DNA of 64,000 nucleotides from Collinsella sp. An268 (GTDB lineage Bacteria > Actinomycetota > Coriobacteriia > Coriobacteriales > Coriobacteriaceae), in contig NZ_NFJH01000010.1 in assembly GCF_002159765.1 (NCBI RefSeq), positions 1 through 64,000 on the forward strand, in the 5' to 3' direction. Numbering within the stretch: position 1 is the first letter of the stretch; each line of letters opens with the position of its first letter. Shown piece by piece: positions 12,094 through 20,422 of the stretch. Both the position numbers and the translations under genes were made by a program. The notes below the pieces were generated by a model. That model saw nothing but the letters and a program-made list of their open reading frames with translations. It was not told where the DNA came from and did not search any database.

Positions 12094-12676
12094 TGAGGCT
12101 ACCCGCTTCCTCGATATAGCGCTCGATCAAACGACGCTGCTCGCCGTCCTCATCCAGCGTCTTGGCGACAATCTTAGACGCCACCGAGACGGAGAGGTCC
12201 GCGATGGATGCCGCGGCGTCAGCGTAGATGGAGCGGCGCTCCTCCTCGGCGGAGGCGTGCGCCTTTGCAAGGATATCCTCGGCCTCCGCATGGGCGGCTG
12301 CGAGGATGCGCGAGCGCTCCGTCTCGGCATCCTGACGGGCGGCGAGCACGATCTCGGCGGCCTGACGGCGCGCGTCGGTCACGATGTCGTCCGAGGCCTT
12401 GCGGTCGGCAAGCGCCTTCTGACGGGTCTTCTCCGCCTCGTCCAAGCTGTCGGCGATGCGGCGCTCGCGCTCCTCCATAGTGGAGAGAATCTGCGGCCAC
12501 GCCATCTTGGCGAGCACGAAGAGAATGATGAGGAAGGCGATGAGGGCCGGGACGAACTCGGCCATCTTGGGGATGAGGATCTCAGCCCCGCCCGTCCCCT
12601 CGGCAAAGGCGATCTGGGGCAGGGCGGCACAAGAGGCAGCCGCCGCAACCGCCAGCGCGCGATAACTGTTCTTCAT
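12083..12676 (-). CDS. atpF: F1Fo ATP synthase subunit b
   Basis: Subunit b forms the peripheral stalk: one membrane helix (about residues 38-58, FVPALIAFLIILFVLAKMAW) and a long, charged, Ala-rich coiled coil to the C-terminus. The 197-residue protein carries an extra hydrophobic N-terminus of about 25 residues (Ala-rich core, then PQIAFA) that looks like a cleavable signal peptide with an AFA cleavage site. Most b subunits lack this and start directly with the anchor helix. The atpH start overlaps its 3' end. Confidence 0.94.
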   Translation of the reverse strand: MKNSYRALAVAAAASCAALPQIAFAEGTGGAEILIPKMAEFVPALIAFLIILFVLAKMAWPQILSTMEERERRIADSLDEAEKTRQKALADRKASDDIVTDARRQAAEIVLAARQDAETERSRILAAAHAEAEDILAKAHASAEEERRSIYADAAASIADLSVSVASKIVAKTLDEDGEQRRLIERYIEEAGSLNAD

Positions 12677-12719
12677 GTAGGTCAGCTCCCTTACTCAGAT
12701 GAGACGCAGCGAGCTTCCC

Positions 12720-12911
12720 TTAGGCGATGAGCGTCACGACGAAGCCGATAAGGCCCAGCGCCTCGGTAAAGGCGGACGCCAGAATGAAGACGGTAAAGGC
12801 GCGACCCTGAATCTCGGGCTGGCGAGCCATAGCGCTCGTAGCGCCAAACGCCGCGAGGCCGATAGCGAGGCCTGCACCGATAACACCGAGACCGTAACCG
12901 ATAACTCCCAC
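12720..12911 (-). CDS. atpE: F1Fo ATP synthase subunit c
   Basis: The proteolipid that forms the rotor ring. At 63 residues it is about 10 shorter than usual, the shortening being in the first helix. Two hydrophobic helices flank the polar ARQPE loop (residues 29-33). The ion-binding carboxylate is Glu50 in AFTEALGL. The Gln in helix 1 and the Ser/Thr after the Glu that mark sodium-binding rings are absent, so a proton ring is expected. The start is a GTG with a perfect AGGAGG four bases upstream; no alternative in-frame start lies nearby. Confidence 0.94.
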   Translation of the reverse strand: MGVIGYGLGVIGAGLAIGLAAFGATSAMARQPEIQGRAFTVFILASAFTEALGLIGFVVTLIA

Positions 12912-13009
12912 GATTCCTCCTTTGACGTGCGCCCGCAGGCGCGGAGTTCCAAACTATCTGCCCGGGCCCTGGGATGAAGCCCGCGGTGACCTACCTTAGG
13001 CGGACGGGG

Positions 13010-13807
13010 CTAATGGCCCTCGGCTTCCGCAATCTGGATGTACACGGCAGCGAGCACCGTGAACACGTACGCCTGCACAAACGCGACGATAAGCTCGACG
13101 GCGTAGATGACCAAGAGGATGGCGAGCCATGCGATGCTCGGCAGCGCACCCAACGCGTTCACGGCGCTGAAATGCTCGAGCAAAGGCTCGGCGAAAAGCG
13201 CTGCCATGATGGAGAACGAACCCATAACGATATGGCCGGCGAACATGTTGCAGAACAGACGGATGGCCAGCGTGATGGGGCGAAGCAGCAGAGAGAAAAC
13301 CTCGATGACCCAGACGAACACGTTCATGGGGAAGGCCACGCCCGCGGGCGCCAGGCTCTTCCAATACCCGATGAAGCCGTGCTTCTTGCACCCGAAGTAG
13401 ATGAAGTAGACAAACGTCACGAGTGCGAGCGCGGCCGTGCAGCCGATAGCGCCCGTACCCGGCTTCATGCCCGGAATGAGGCCGATGAAGTTATTGATAA
13501 GGATGAAGAAGAAGATAGTGGCGAGGAAGGGGAAGTGACGGCGCCACTCGGTGCCGACCACGCCCTTCGCCACATCGTTCTCGACGTATTCGACGAGGTA
13601 CTCGACACCGTTGACAAAGAAGCCGTGTGGCACGAGGGATTGCTTCTTAACAAAGACCACCATGGCGATGCACAGCACGGCGGCGGCAACAAGCAGCCAG
13701 AACGAATACTGCGTGAGGCCCACCGTAAGATCGCCCACCACCGGGGCCGAGGAAAACTCGGCAACGAGCTCTTGAATCTCACCCGATAGCTTTGCAAACG
13801 CTTCCAT
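13010..13807 (-). CDS. atpB: F1Fo ATP synthase subunit a
   Basis: The membrane stator subunit that conducts protons, about 265 residues with five or six membrane helices. The essential arginine is in RPITLAIRLFCNMFAGH, and the C-terminal helix region ends VQAYVFTVLAAVYIQIA. I chose the ATG at 13807, with AAGGTGG five bases upstream, over an ATG seven codons earlier. It is the second gene of the operon. Confidence 0.96.
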   Translation of the reverse strand: MEAFAKLSGEIQELVAEFSSAPVVGDLTVGLTQYSFWLLVAAAVLCIAMVVFVKKQSLVPHGFFVNGVEYLVEYVENDVAKGVVGTEWRRHFPFLATIFFFILINNFIGLIPGMKPGTGAIGCTAALALVTFVYFIYFGCKKHGFIGYWKSLAPAGVAFPMNVFVWVIEVFSLLLRPITLAIRLFCNMFAGHIVMGSFSIMAALFAEPLLEHFSAVNALGALPSIAWLAILLVIYAVELIVAFVQAYVFTVLAAVYIQIAEAEGH

Positions 13808-13846
13808 GCGTTCCACCTTTTCTTCCAACCGGCTCTCGCCGGACCG

Positions 13847-14152
13847 TCATCGGCCGAGCTTCACCATCAAAACGGTGGAGATGACGACCAGCGCCCCTAC
13901 GAATCCGCCCATCTCACCGACGGCAAATGGCACCAGGCCATCTCCATCGAGAAGATGCACGGCAAAGACGCCCACGAGCAGCACCGCGAACGAGGCGCCG
14001 ATTGCCAGCAGCCCCGCCACCATGCTCACGCGGTTCGTCCCCTTGAGTACCGGCCACAGAGCAGCCGCCGAGGGAACGAAAGCGCCTAAGCCCACAAGGA
14101 CTCCGACGACGATGTGCGGAATGCTGTCCGACCAGCTGACGTCAGACAACAT
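13847..14152 (-). CDS. Small membrane protein at head of atp operon (AtpI-like)
   Basis: A 101-residue hydrophobic protein with about four membrane helices (for example IVVGVLVGLGAFVPSAAAL and a final FVGALVVISTVLMVKLG). Its place as first gene of the ATP synthase operon matches AtpI or the ATP synthase I family, which helps assemble the c-ring or transports Mg/Ca; sequence alone is too divergent for a firm family call. The ATG at 14152 has GGGGAGG 5 nt upstream. A 9-bp stem-loop lies just upstream of that ribosome-binding site. Confidence 0.7.
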   Translation of the reverse strand: MLSDVSWSDSIPHIVVGVLVGLGAFVPSAAALWPVLKGTNRVSMVAGLLAIGASFAVLLVGVFAVHLLDGDGLVPFAVGEMGGFVGALVVISTVLMVKLGR

Positions 14153-14167
14153 CGGCACCTCCCCGCT

Positions 14168-14194
14168 CGAACCGCCTATGGCACCGGCGGTTCG
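14168..14194 (-). promoter_or_regulatory. Leader stem-loop before the atp operon
   Basis: A perfect 9-bp inverted repeat (CGAACCGCC/GGCGGTTCG) with a 9-nt loop sits in the untranslated leader of the operon. Its 3' edge is only a few bases from the GGGGAGG ribosome-binding site of the first gene. It could limit translation initiation or protect the 5' end of the mRNA. No T-tract follows on the minus strand, so it is not a terminator. Confidence 0.5.
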
Positions 14195-14209
14195 CATCTC
14201 GTTCCGAAT

Positions 14210-14237
14210 ACTCTAGTCTGCCGTCCCAAAAAGTCAA
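14210..14237 (-). promoter_or_regulatory. atpB: Predicted promoter of the ATP synthase operon
   Basis: On the minus strand, TTGACT (14237-14232) and TAGAGT (14215-14210) are separated by 16 bp, a fair match to a vegetative sigma promoter. Transcription would begin at about 14203 and produce a leader of about 50 nt that contains the stem-loop above. The rest of the gap up to rpiB holds an 11-bp imperfect stem-loop at 14250-14286 without a T-tract. Confidence 0.5.
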
Positions 14238-14354
14238 CTGTTGCACCCCACGCGTTGAGCTCACGCAGATAAGCCCAGCTCAGCGCGTTGCCAAAGGTGC
14301 TTTTTCCATGATGATGTCAACCAGATTCGCAACGGGACGGGAACGCCTTGGACC

Positions 14355-14795
14355 TTACTCCTGAAGCGCCGCGATCTTGGCGACGCGCCCCTCGTGACGA
14401 CCGCCCTCAAACGGCGTCTCCAAAAACGTCTTCACAATCTCCTTGTTGACGGCGAGATCAACAAAACGACCCGAGAGGCATACCACGTTGCCGTTGTTGT
14501 GCTGACGGAAGAGCTCGGCAAAGGCGGGCGTGGTGATGGATGAGGCGCGGATGCCGGCGACCTTGTCCGCCGCTATGGCCATGCCGATACCGGTTCCGCA
14601 GATAAGCACGCCAAAATCGGCGCGGCCATCAGCCACGGCATGGGCGACCGGCGCCGCATAATCGGGATAGTCGACGCTCTCCGCCGAATCGCACCCCATG
14701 TCCTCTACCTCGCAGCCCAGATCGTCGCGCAGGTAGGCAACCATGGCCTGCTTCTGCTCGAATCCGCCGTGATCGGCTCCAATGGCGATACGCAT
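14355..14795 (-). CDS. rpiB: Ribose-5-phosphate isomerase B
   Basis: RpiB interconverts ribose 5-phosphate and ribulose 5-phosphate in the pentose phosphate pathway. The 146-residue length is standard. The N-terminus MRIAIGADHGGF, the catalytic cysteine loop VLICGTGIGMAIAADK (Cys at about residue 66) and the substrate-binding HNNGNVVCLSGR are all present. The gene is monocistronic as far as can be seen. Confidence 0.95.
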   Translation of the reverse strand: MRIAIGADHGGFEQKQAMVAYLRDDLGCEVEDMGCDSAESVDYPDYAAPVAHAVADGRADFGVLICGTGIGMAIAADKVAGIRASSITTPAFAELFRQHNNGNVVCLSGRFVDLAVNKEIVKTFLETPFEGGRHEGRVAKIAALQE

Positions 14796-14924
14796 AAGCT
14801 CGTCCTCTCCTACATAACGGATTGCTTGCCGTACCTTCTATGATAGTGGACATGCGTCGTTTCTGAAAACAACGACCGCTCCTGAGCTCCGCTTGCTGGC
14901 TCCTCCGTGGCATTCCTATATTAG

Positions 14925-15176
14925 CTAGGCAACAGGAACGCTCAGATCATATCGTTCATGGAGTGCAATATCCTGACCGTGGGGCAACTCGGCACCCGAA
15001 CCACCGTCGAGAATGCGCACCTTCTTGAAGCAGGCGACGTCAAGAAGCTCTCCGTACCAGGGATCTGAGGCATAGGGCTTAATGTCAAGCGCCCGCTCGC
15101 CCTCTCCATCAAAGACAGGCAAGAGGCGGGAATTGCCCAGAGGTGTCGTCACAGGGGAAATCTTCGATTGGAGCAT
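14925..15176 (-). CDS. DUF2442 domain protein
   Basis: An 83-residue protein that matches the DUF2442 pattern: a short beta-rich fold with LLPVFDGEGERALDIKPY, then FKKVRILDGG, and the closing ERYDLSVPV. DUF2442 genes are commonly paired with an upstream DUF4160 gene in a compact toxin-antitoxin-like module; function is not established. The ATG is preceded by TTAGGAG. Directly upstream on the same strand lies what looks like the decayed 3' end of a DUF4160 gene (15188-15264). Confidence 0.75.
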   Translation of the reverse strand: MLQSKISPVTTPLGNSRLLPVFDGEGERALDIKPYASDPWYGELLDVACFKKVRILDGGSGAELPHGQDIALHERYDLSVPVA

Positions 15177-15187
15177 CGTTTTCTCCT

Positions 15188-15264
15188 AATCGGAGCGAAT
15201 CGATTCTGGAGGACTGCTCGCCATTGCCCGAGAGCGCCCAGCTGACTTCTAGCTCATCATGAGC
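15188..15264 (-). pseudogene. Remnant of DUF4160 gene 3' end
   Basis: Reading leftward from 15264 in one frame gives AHDELEVSWALSGNG followed by EQSSRIDSLRL. This resembles the usual DUF4160 C-terminus, which has a His-Asp/Glu-Glu-Leu stretch, an aromatic-rich helix and a final Ile-Asp/Glu-Pro-Leu. A TAA stop interrupts the frame immediately upstream (15267-15265), and no start or N-terminal half is visible. The normal stop after the PLR-like end is also missing. I infer a truncated partner of the adjacent DUF2442 gene. Confidence 0.45.
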
Positions 15265-15320
15265 TTATGGGGATGGCGCCTTCCACCCAGCGCGCGCCAC
15301 ACGCGGACAATGGCCCGCAC

Positions 15321-16880
15321 CTAGCGCGCCGCGCCACCGGAGGTGCGTGCGCGGGCCACCGCCTCGTGCCAGCCTCGGAGGTTGTGCCGGCGCATCTCCT
15401 CCGCCTCGTCACCCGCCGCCGGGACGAAGCGCTCGGCTACGGCGCGATTGGAGAGCAGCTCCTCGCGGTCCTCCCAATACCCCACCGAAAGCCCCGCCAA
15501 ATAGGCGGCGCCGAGCGCCGTGGTCTCGACCGCCTCGGACTGAACCACGGGTATAGTGAGCAGATCTGCCTGAAACTGCATGATGAAGGCGTTGCGCGAT
15601 GCGCCGCCGTCGACCTTGAGCTCGCCCAACTCGCATCCCGCGTCGCGCTCCATGGCGCGCAGCACGTCATACACCTGGTACGCGAGGGACTCGCACGCCG
15701 CGCGCACGACCGTCGCCCGGTCGGAGGCAGCGGTGAGGCCGCAGATGAGCCCGCGAGCACCGGCATCCCACCAGGGGGCGCCGAGTCCGCTGAACGCCGG
15801 CACGAGGTAGCAGCCGTCGTTATCCGGCCGAGAGAGCGCGATATCCGCCGTATCCCGCACATCGGTGATAAGCCCGAGCCCGTCGCGCAGCCATTTGAGG
15901 GTCGACCCCGCATGAAAGATCGAGCCCTCGAGCGCGTAGCTCACCGCACCGCCCTCGGCGATGCCGATGGTCGCCACGAGCCCTTCCCGCGAGTCGATAA
16001 CCGTGTCGCCTGTATTCATGAGCAGGAAGCAACCGGTGCCGTAGGTGGTCTTCGCCTCGCCCGGACGGAAGCAGCAGTGACCGAAAAGCGACGCCTGCTG
16101 ATCGCCCGCCACCCCCGCAATGGGAGGTCGGTGCGTCATGATCTCGTCGGAGACGCGACCGAAGTCGTCGGCGCTCCACTTGAGCTCGGGCATCATCGCC
16201 CGCGGGATGCCGAAGAGGGCGAGCAGCTCATCATCCCAGTCAAGCTCGTGGATGTTGAAGAGCATCGTCCGGCTGGCGTTGGTGTAATCGGTCGCGATGA
16301 CGTCGCCGCCGGTAAGGTTGTAGATAAGCCAGGTGTCGATGGTGCCGAAGACGAGCTTGCCAGCCTCAGCCATCTCGCGCGCGCCGGCAACGTTGTCGAG
16401 AATCCATGCAACCTTGGTGGCCGAGAAATACGCATCCGGCGTGAGGCCGGTTTTGACGCGGATGGCATCGGCGAGCCCCCGCTCGACAAGCGCGGCCGCT
16501 GCGGGCGCCGTGCGGCGGCATTGCCATCCGATGGCGTTGTAGACGGGCTGGCCGCTCTCGCGGTCCCATACCACGCAGGTTTCGCGCTGGTTGGAGATGC
16601 CCACCGCGGCAATGCTATCTGAGTGGATACCGCTTCTGAACTGAACCTCGACGATAACCGAGATCATAGACGCCAAGATCTCGGTGGGGTCCTGCTCGAC
16701 CCAGCCGGGCTCGGGGTAGCGGATCTTTAGCGGACGCGACGCCTGGGCCACCACGCCGCCGAACTCGTCCACAATGATGGCGCGCACCGACGTGGTGCCC
16801 GCGTCGAGCGCCATGATATAGGAGCCGCCGAAGGTGTACCCGAGGTCGGCGAGACCGAGGTCTTTCAGGGAGAGCGGCAT
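15321..16880 (-). CDS. glpK: Glycerol kinase
   Basis: Glycerol kinase (FGGY family) phosphorylates glycerol to glycerol 3-phosphate with ATP. The 519-residue protein has the phosphate-binding ALDAGTTSVRAIIVDEFG near residue 24, the substrate loop PGWVEQDP, and the C-terminal adenine-binding region VDGGASRN. The FGGY signature region GCFLLMNTGD is intact. It carries about 20 extra N-terminal residues relative to typical GlpK; the start is supported by AAAGGTAG before the ATG. It begins 5 bp after the tsaC stop. No glycerol facilitator or glycerol-3-phosphate dehydrogenase is adjacent. Confidence 0.95.
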   Translation of the reverse strand: MPLSLKDLGLADLGYTFGGSYIMALDAGTTSVRAIIVDEFGGVVAQASRPLKIRYPEPGWVEQDPTEILASMISVIVEVQFRSGIHSDSIAAVGISNQRETCVVWDRESGQPVYNAIGWQCRRTAPAAAALVERGLADAIRVKTGLTPDAYFSATKVAWILDNVAGAREMAEAGKLVFGTIDTWLIYNLTGGDVIATDYTNASRTMLFNIHELDWDDELLALFGIPRAMMPELKWSADDFGRVSDEIMTHRPPIAGVAGDQQASLFGHCCFRPGEAKTTYGTGCFLLMNTGDTVIDSREGLVATIGIAEGGAVSYALEGSIFHAGSTLKWLRDGLGLITDVRDTADIALSRPDNDGCYLVPAFSGLGAPWWDAGARGLICGLTAASDRATVVRAACESLAYQVYDVLRAMERDAGCELGELKVDGGASRNAFIMQFQADLLTIPVVQSEAVETTALGAAYLAGLSVGYWEDREELLSNRAVAERFVPAAGDEAEEMRRHNLRGWHEAVARARTSGGAAR

Positions 16881-16885
16881 GACAT

Positions 16886-17644
16886 CTACCTTTCTTCCGC
16901 AGGCGAGGACGGAGCGAACCCCGCCCGGATAAGGGCGCGCTCGATGGCACCGGCTGCGAGCGACCCCTGGCGCACGATGCGAACCCCCTCCGCCGCGCAG
17001 GCGACGATGGTCGACGCATCCTGGCAGGGCGTGGGGCCCGCATCGAGTGCGATGTCAACGCCGGCGAGCACACGTGGCTCGACCGCGTCAAACGACGCCG
17101 GGGCGGGAGCCCCGTGGGTGTTTGCGCTCGTACAGGCGAGAGGGGCGCCGAGGACCCGTATGAGCGCGGCAACGACGGGAGAGGCCGAGGCGCGCAGCGC
17201 AACCGTGCCGTCGGCCGCTCGACAATACGCAGGGACGTTTTCGCGCGCGGGCACGATGATGGTGAGCGCACCCGGCCAGAAGGCCTCGGCGAGCACGCGC
17301 GCCCGCTCGTCGACGTCGCGCCCATAGCGGTCGAGGGCGCCGGCATCTGCCACGAGCCAAGGCACCGTTTGGGTAAGATCGCGCTGCTTAACGGCGAAGA
17401 TACGCCGGTAGCCCGACGACGCGGGGGGTACCGGGCAGCCGTTTACCCGCACCGTCTCACGCTCCGCCCGCCCGTCACCGAACGCGGGCTCACCCATAGA
17501 AGGGAGCATGGCGACCGCGAGGCCGTACACGGTCTCGGTAGGGATAAGGGCAAGGCCACCCTCCCGCAGCACCTGCGCCGCCGTCTGAATCGCGGCGCAC
17601 TGTTCCAACTCCACATCGCTTGCGATGCGGTAGATATGCCCCAT
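16886..17644 (-). CDS. tsaC: L-threonylcarbamoyladenylate synthase (YrdC/Sua5 family)
   Basis: This enzyme makes threonylcarbamoyl-AMP, the first step of the t6A37 modification of ANN-decoding tRNAs. The 252-residue protein has the YrdC hallmarks: ALIPTETVYGLA near residue 32, IFAVKQRD (the conserved Lys-x-Arg), FWPGALTIIV, VALRASASP, and CTSANTHG. Between TETVYGLA and the KQRD motif there are about 35 extra residues, an insertion not usual in the family. It is directly upstream of glpK and likely cotranscribed. The 215-bp stretch up to prmC holds no gene. Confidence 0.88.
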   Translation of the reverse strand: MGHIYRIASDVELEQCAAIQTAAQVLREGGLALIPTETVYGLAVAMLPSMGEPAFGDGRAERETVRVNGCPVPPASSGYRRIFAVKQRDLTQTVPWLVADAGALDRYGRDVDERARVLAEAFWPGALTIIVPARENVPAYCRAADGTVALRASASPVVAALIRVLGAPLACTSANTHGAPAPASFDAVEPRVLAGVDIALDAGPTPCQDASTIVACAAEGVRIVRQGSLAAGAIERALIRAGFAPSSPAEER

Positions 17645-17859
17645 AGTATGTCGCCTGTCCTTATCGCCCTATGCTCACTGACCTTTTCCGCTGTATTGTC
17701 TCACGGCATAGCGCTCTTATGGGACACATCGTCAATATGCAACGCAAACGGCCCCTGTCGCTCGGCAAAAGGGGCAAATGCGCGCGAATCGTGGCGATAC
17801 CAGCCGCCCGTCGCTGAGCGTCTTGCGCACGAACGGCCGGTATCGGATGCGGATGCGCG

Positions 17860-19065
17860 CTAGGGGAGCTGCGCGAGCACGAAGCGCGGTCTGCCGGTCA
17901 AATCGCTGGCGACGCGCACATCTGCCATACCCGCCTGTCGGCAGAGCTCGGCAGCCGGCTCCGTCGCGTCTTCAAAGAGCTCGCATGCAAAAAGGCCTCC
18001 CTGACGGAGCACATCGGGGGCCGCATCGAGCAGACGACGAAACACGTCGAGACCGTCGGCGCCGCCATCGAGGGCGAGGTGCGGCTCAAAGGCGGACACC
18101 TCGCGCGGCAGCGTTGCCATCACGCCGCTCGGTATATACGGCGGGTTCGAAACAAGCACGTCAAATGTCTCGCGCTCCTCCGGCCGCATCGGGCGTACCA
18201 AGTCGCCCTCGCGCACCTCTACGGCATCCGTCGCGATGCCGGCGCGCTCGCGGTTACGCTCGGCGAGGGAGATGGCGCGCGGCTCAACATCCGTCGCCAC
18301 GCACGTTACCCGGCCCGGGCGCTCGGCGGCAAGCGAGAGGGAGATGCAGCCCGTCCCGCAACCGACCTCAAACACGCGCGCCGTCCGCGGCTCGGGCGCA
18401 GGCAGGGCGCCCGCCTCGTCATCCTGGCCGGGCAACTCGCCCGCCTCCGACCCTGCCGCAGAGGACCCCGGCTCCGCAGCGCGTGCAGCCTCTTCGGCCG
18501 CGCGCAGGCGCTCCACCTCCGCGTTCCACGGCAGCGCGGCGCGCGCGCACCGCTCCTCTTCGGCGTCGCGGTGCAGCACGGTGCGGTCGATATAGTCGAG
18601 CACAAACTCGCAAAGCAGCTCGGTCTCGGGCCGCGGGATGAGCACACCCGGCTCGCAGATGATATCGAGTTGGCGAAACGCGGTCTCACCGGTGATGTAT
18701 TGAAGGGGCTCTCCCGCCACGCGGCGCCGGAGCCCCTCGCGGACCACGCTGCGCTCCTCCATCGTCATCGGCTGGTTAAAGTCAACGTAGAGCTCGATCC
18801 GCTTCTTATGCACGGCGGCGCAGAGCAGCCATTCGGCAGCCAGGCGCGGGCGCTCCTCACCATGGCGACCGAGGTAGCCCTCGCTCCACTCGAGGCACCG
18901 CTTGATGGTCCACACGTCCTCCTGGGGAGCCGTACTCGCGGAGGCTGCCACCGACGACGTCACGGCGCCGGCCGTACCCGGCGACACCGCTGCGCCCGCG
19001 CCCGACGGCGCCTCCGCGCCATACGTCGCTCCATACCCTGTCTTCTCACCGGCATAGCCATCCAT
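17860..19065 (-). CDS. prmC: Peptide chain release factor N5-glutamine methyltransferase
   Basis: PrmC methylates the Gln of the GGQ motif in release factors 1 and 2. The SAM-binding FEVGCGTGCISLSLA and the catalytic NPPY motif in VLVSNPPYIPSG are present, as is PGVLIPRPETE. Two oddities make the protein long (about 401 residues against about 280): a Gly/Ala/Ser-rich N-terminal extension of about 45 residues, and an Ala/Glu-rich insertion of about 65 residues between the PRPETE helix and the SAM-binding motif. The start is uncertain; I chose the ATG at 19065, though one ten codons upstream is possible. prfA lies upstream on the same strand. Confidence 0.9.
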   Translation of the reverse strand: MDGYAGEKTGYGATYGAEAPSGAGAAVSPGTAGAVTSSVAASASTAPQEDVWTIKRCLEWSEGYLGRHGEERPRLAAEWLLCAAVHKKRIELYVDFNQPMTMEERSVVREGLRRRVAGEPLQYITGETAFRQLDIICEPGVLIPRPETELLCEFVLDYIDRTVLHRDAEEERCARAALPWNAEVERLRAAEEAARAAEPGSSAAGSEAGELPGQDDEAGALPAPEPRTARVFEVGCGTGCISLSLAAERPGRVTCVATDVEPRAISLAERNRERAGIATDAVEVREGDLVRPMRPEERETFDVLVSNPPYIPSGVMATLPREVSAFEPHLALDGGADGLDVFRRLLDAAPDVLRQGGLFACELFEDATEPAAELCRQAGMADVRVASDLTGRPRFVLAQLP

Positions 19066-19307
19066 GGCAACCCCCATCGCTCCAAACGGCGGCACGGCCG
19101 CAAACCGGCCGTCGCCGTCAACGTACCTCCAGCCCCCACGCTACCCGAGGCATCTAACCAGACGGCCGTTGATTTCCACGTGGGCCTGAGCGCCGGCGCA
19201 CCAGAATCAACGCGCCTCTAACCGCGCTGGTATACGGCGCGCTTTTTGGCCTTTGCACACGCGTCGCACGCGAATATGCCCGGCCGGCCTCCATCATACC
19301 TGCACAG

Positions 19308-19333
19308 AAACGGGCATCCCGCAGGATGCCCGT
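19308..19333 (-). terminator. Terminator after prfA
   Basis: A 9-bp stem (CGGGCATCC/GGATGCCCG) with a 4-nt loop is followed on the minus strand by TTTCTGT. It lies 22 bp downstream of the prfA stop, so prmC probably has at least a partly separate promoter in the 240-bp gap, where nothing else convincing is visible. Confidence 0.7.
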
Positions 19334-19354
19334 CCTCATCTCGATGCGCCCGGC

Positions 19355-20422
19355 TTACACGGCCTGGGCGAGCTTCTCGGCACGATCGGCCGCTGCAAGC
19401 GCGTCGATCACCGTGCCCAGCTGGTCGCCCAACAGCACGCCGTTGTAGGTGGAGTTGAAGCCAATGCGGTGGTCGGTCACACGATCCTGCGGCTGGTTGT
19501 ACGTGCGGATCTTCTCCGAGCGATTGCCGTGGCCAATCTGGCTCTGACGCTCGGCGCCGAGCTCTGCCTGCTGCTTCTCGAGCTCCATCTCGTACAGGCG
19601 GGCGCGCAGCATCTGCATGCAGACCTCGCGGTTCTGAATCTGCGAGCGCTGCTCCTGCGACTGCACCACGGTGTTGGTCGGCAAGTGGGTGATGCGCACC
19701 GCCGAGTAGGTGGTGTTGACGCACTGGCCGCCCGGGCCGGAGGCGCAATACGTGTCGATGCGCAGGTCGGACTGATCGATCTTGATGTCGATCTCATCCG
19801 CTTCCGGCAGCACCGCCACCGTGGCCGTCGAGGTCTGGATACGACCCTGGCTTTCGGTCTTGGGCACGCGCTGCACGCGATGCACGCCGCTCTCGTACTT
19901 CATGACGGAATAGACCTTGTCGCCGTTCACCTTGAACTCGATGGATTTGAAGCCACCGGCTTCGCTGGGGCTCGAATCGAGCACCTCGAGCTTCCAGCCC
20001 TGTGCCTCGCAGAAGCGCTGGTACATCTTAAAAAGATCGCCGGCAAAGATGGCGGCCTCGTCGCCGCCGGCAGCGGAGCGGATCTCAACGATGGTGTTCT
20101 TCTCATCGTTGGGATCGCCCGGGATAAGCATGAACTTGATGTCTTCCTCAAGCTGGGGAAGCTTGGCCTCGTTGTCGGCGATGTCCTCCTGGAGCATGGC
20201 CTTCTCATCCGCATCGGTGGTGTCGTGCAGCATCTCCTTGGCGGCCTCGATGTCATCGAGCGCCGAGAGGTACTCGCGCGCCGCCGTCACCAATGCGGTC
20301 TGGTGCGCATACTCCTTGTTGAGGCGGGTGAACTCCTTGATATCGGATGCCACCGAAGGGTCGGAGAGCTTCTTTTCGAGCTCCTCGTAGGCGGCGATGA
20401 GTTTCTCTAGCTTGTCGCGCAT
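19355..20422 (-). CDS. prfA: Peptide chain release factor 1
   Basis: RF1 recognises UAA and UAG stop codons and triggers peptide release. The 355-residue protein carries the stop-codon-reading P-x-T motif as PKT in RVQRVPKTESQGR and the catalytic loop ASGPGGQCVNTTYSAVRIT, with GGQ intact. The N-terminal helical domain and the C-terminal domain have normal length. The substrate of the neighbouring prmC product is the glutamine of this GGQ motif. The ATG is preceded by AAAGGAATC. Confidence 0.97.
   Translation of the reverse strand: MRDKLEKLIAAYEELEKKLSDPSVASDIKEFTRLNKEYAHQTALVTAAREYLSALDDIEAAKEMLHDTTDADEKAMLQEDIADNEAKLPQLEEDIKFMLIPGDPNDEKNTIVEIRSAAGGDEAAIFAGDLFKMYQRFCEAQGWKLEVLDSSPSEAGGFKSIEFKVNGDKVYSVMKYESGVHRVQRVPKTESQGRIQTSTATVAVLPEADEIDIKIDQSDLRIDTYCASGPGGQCVNTTYSAVRITHLPTNTVVQSQEQRSQIQNREVCMQMLRARLYEMELEKQQAELGAERQSQIGHGNRSEKIRTYNQPQDRVTDHRIGFNSTYNGVLLGDQLGTVIDALAAADRAEKLAQAV

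Noticed and set aside
12720-12911. Sodium-type ATP synthase rotor
   Set aside because: The helix-1 Gln and the Ser/Thr after the essential Glu that mark sodium-binding c subunits are absent.
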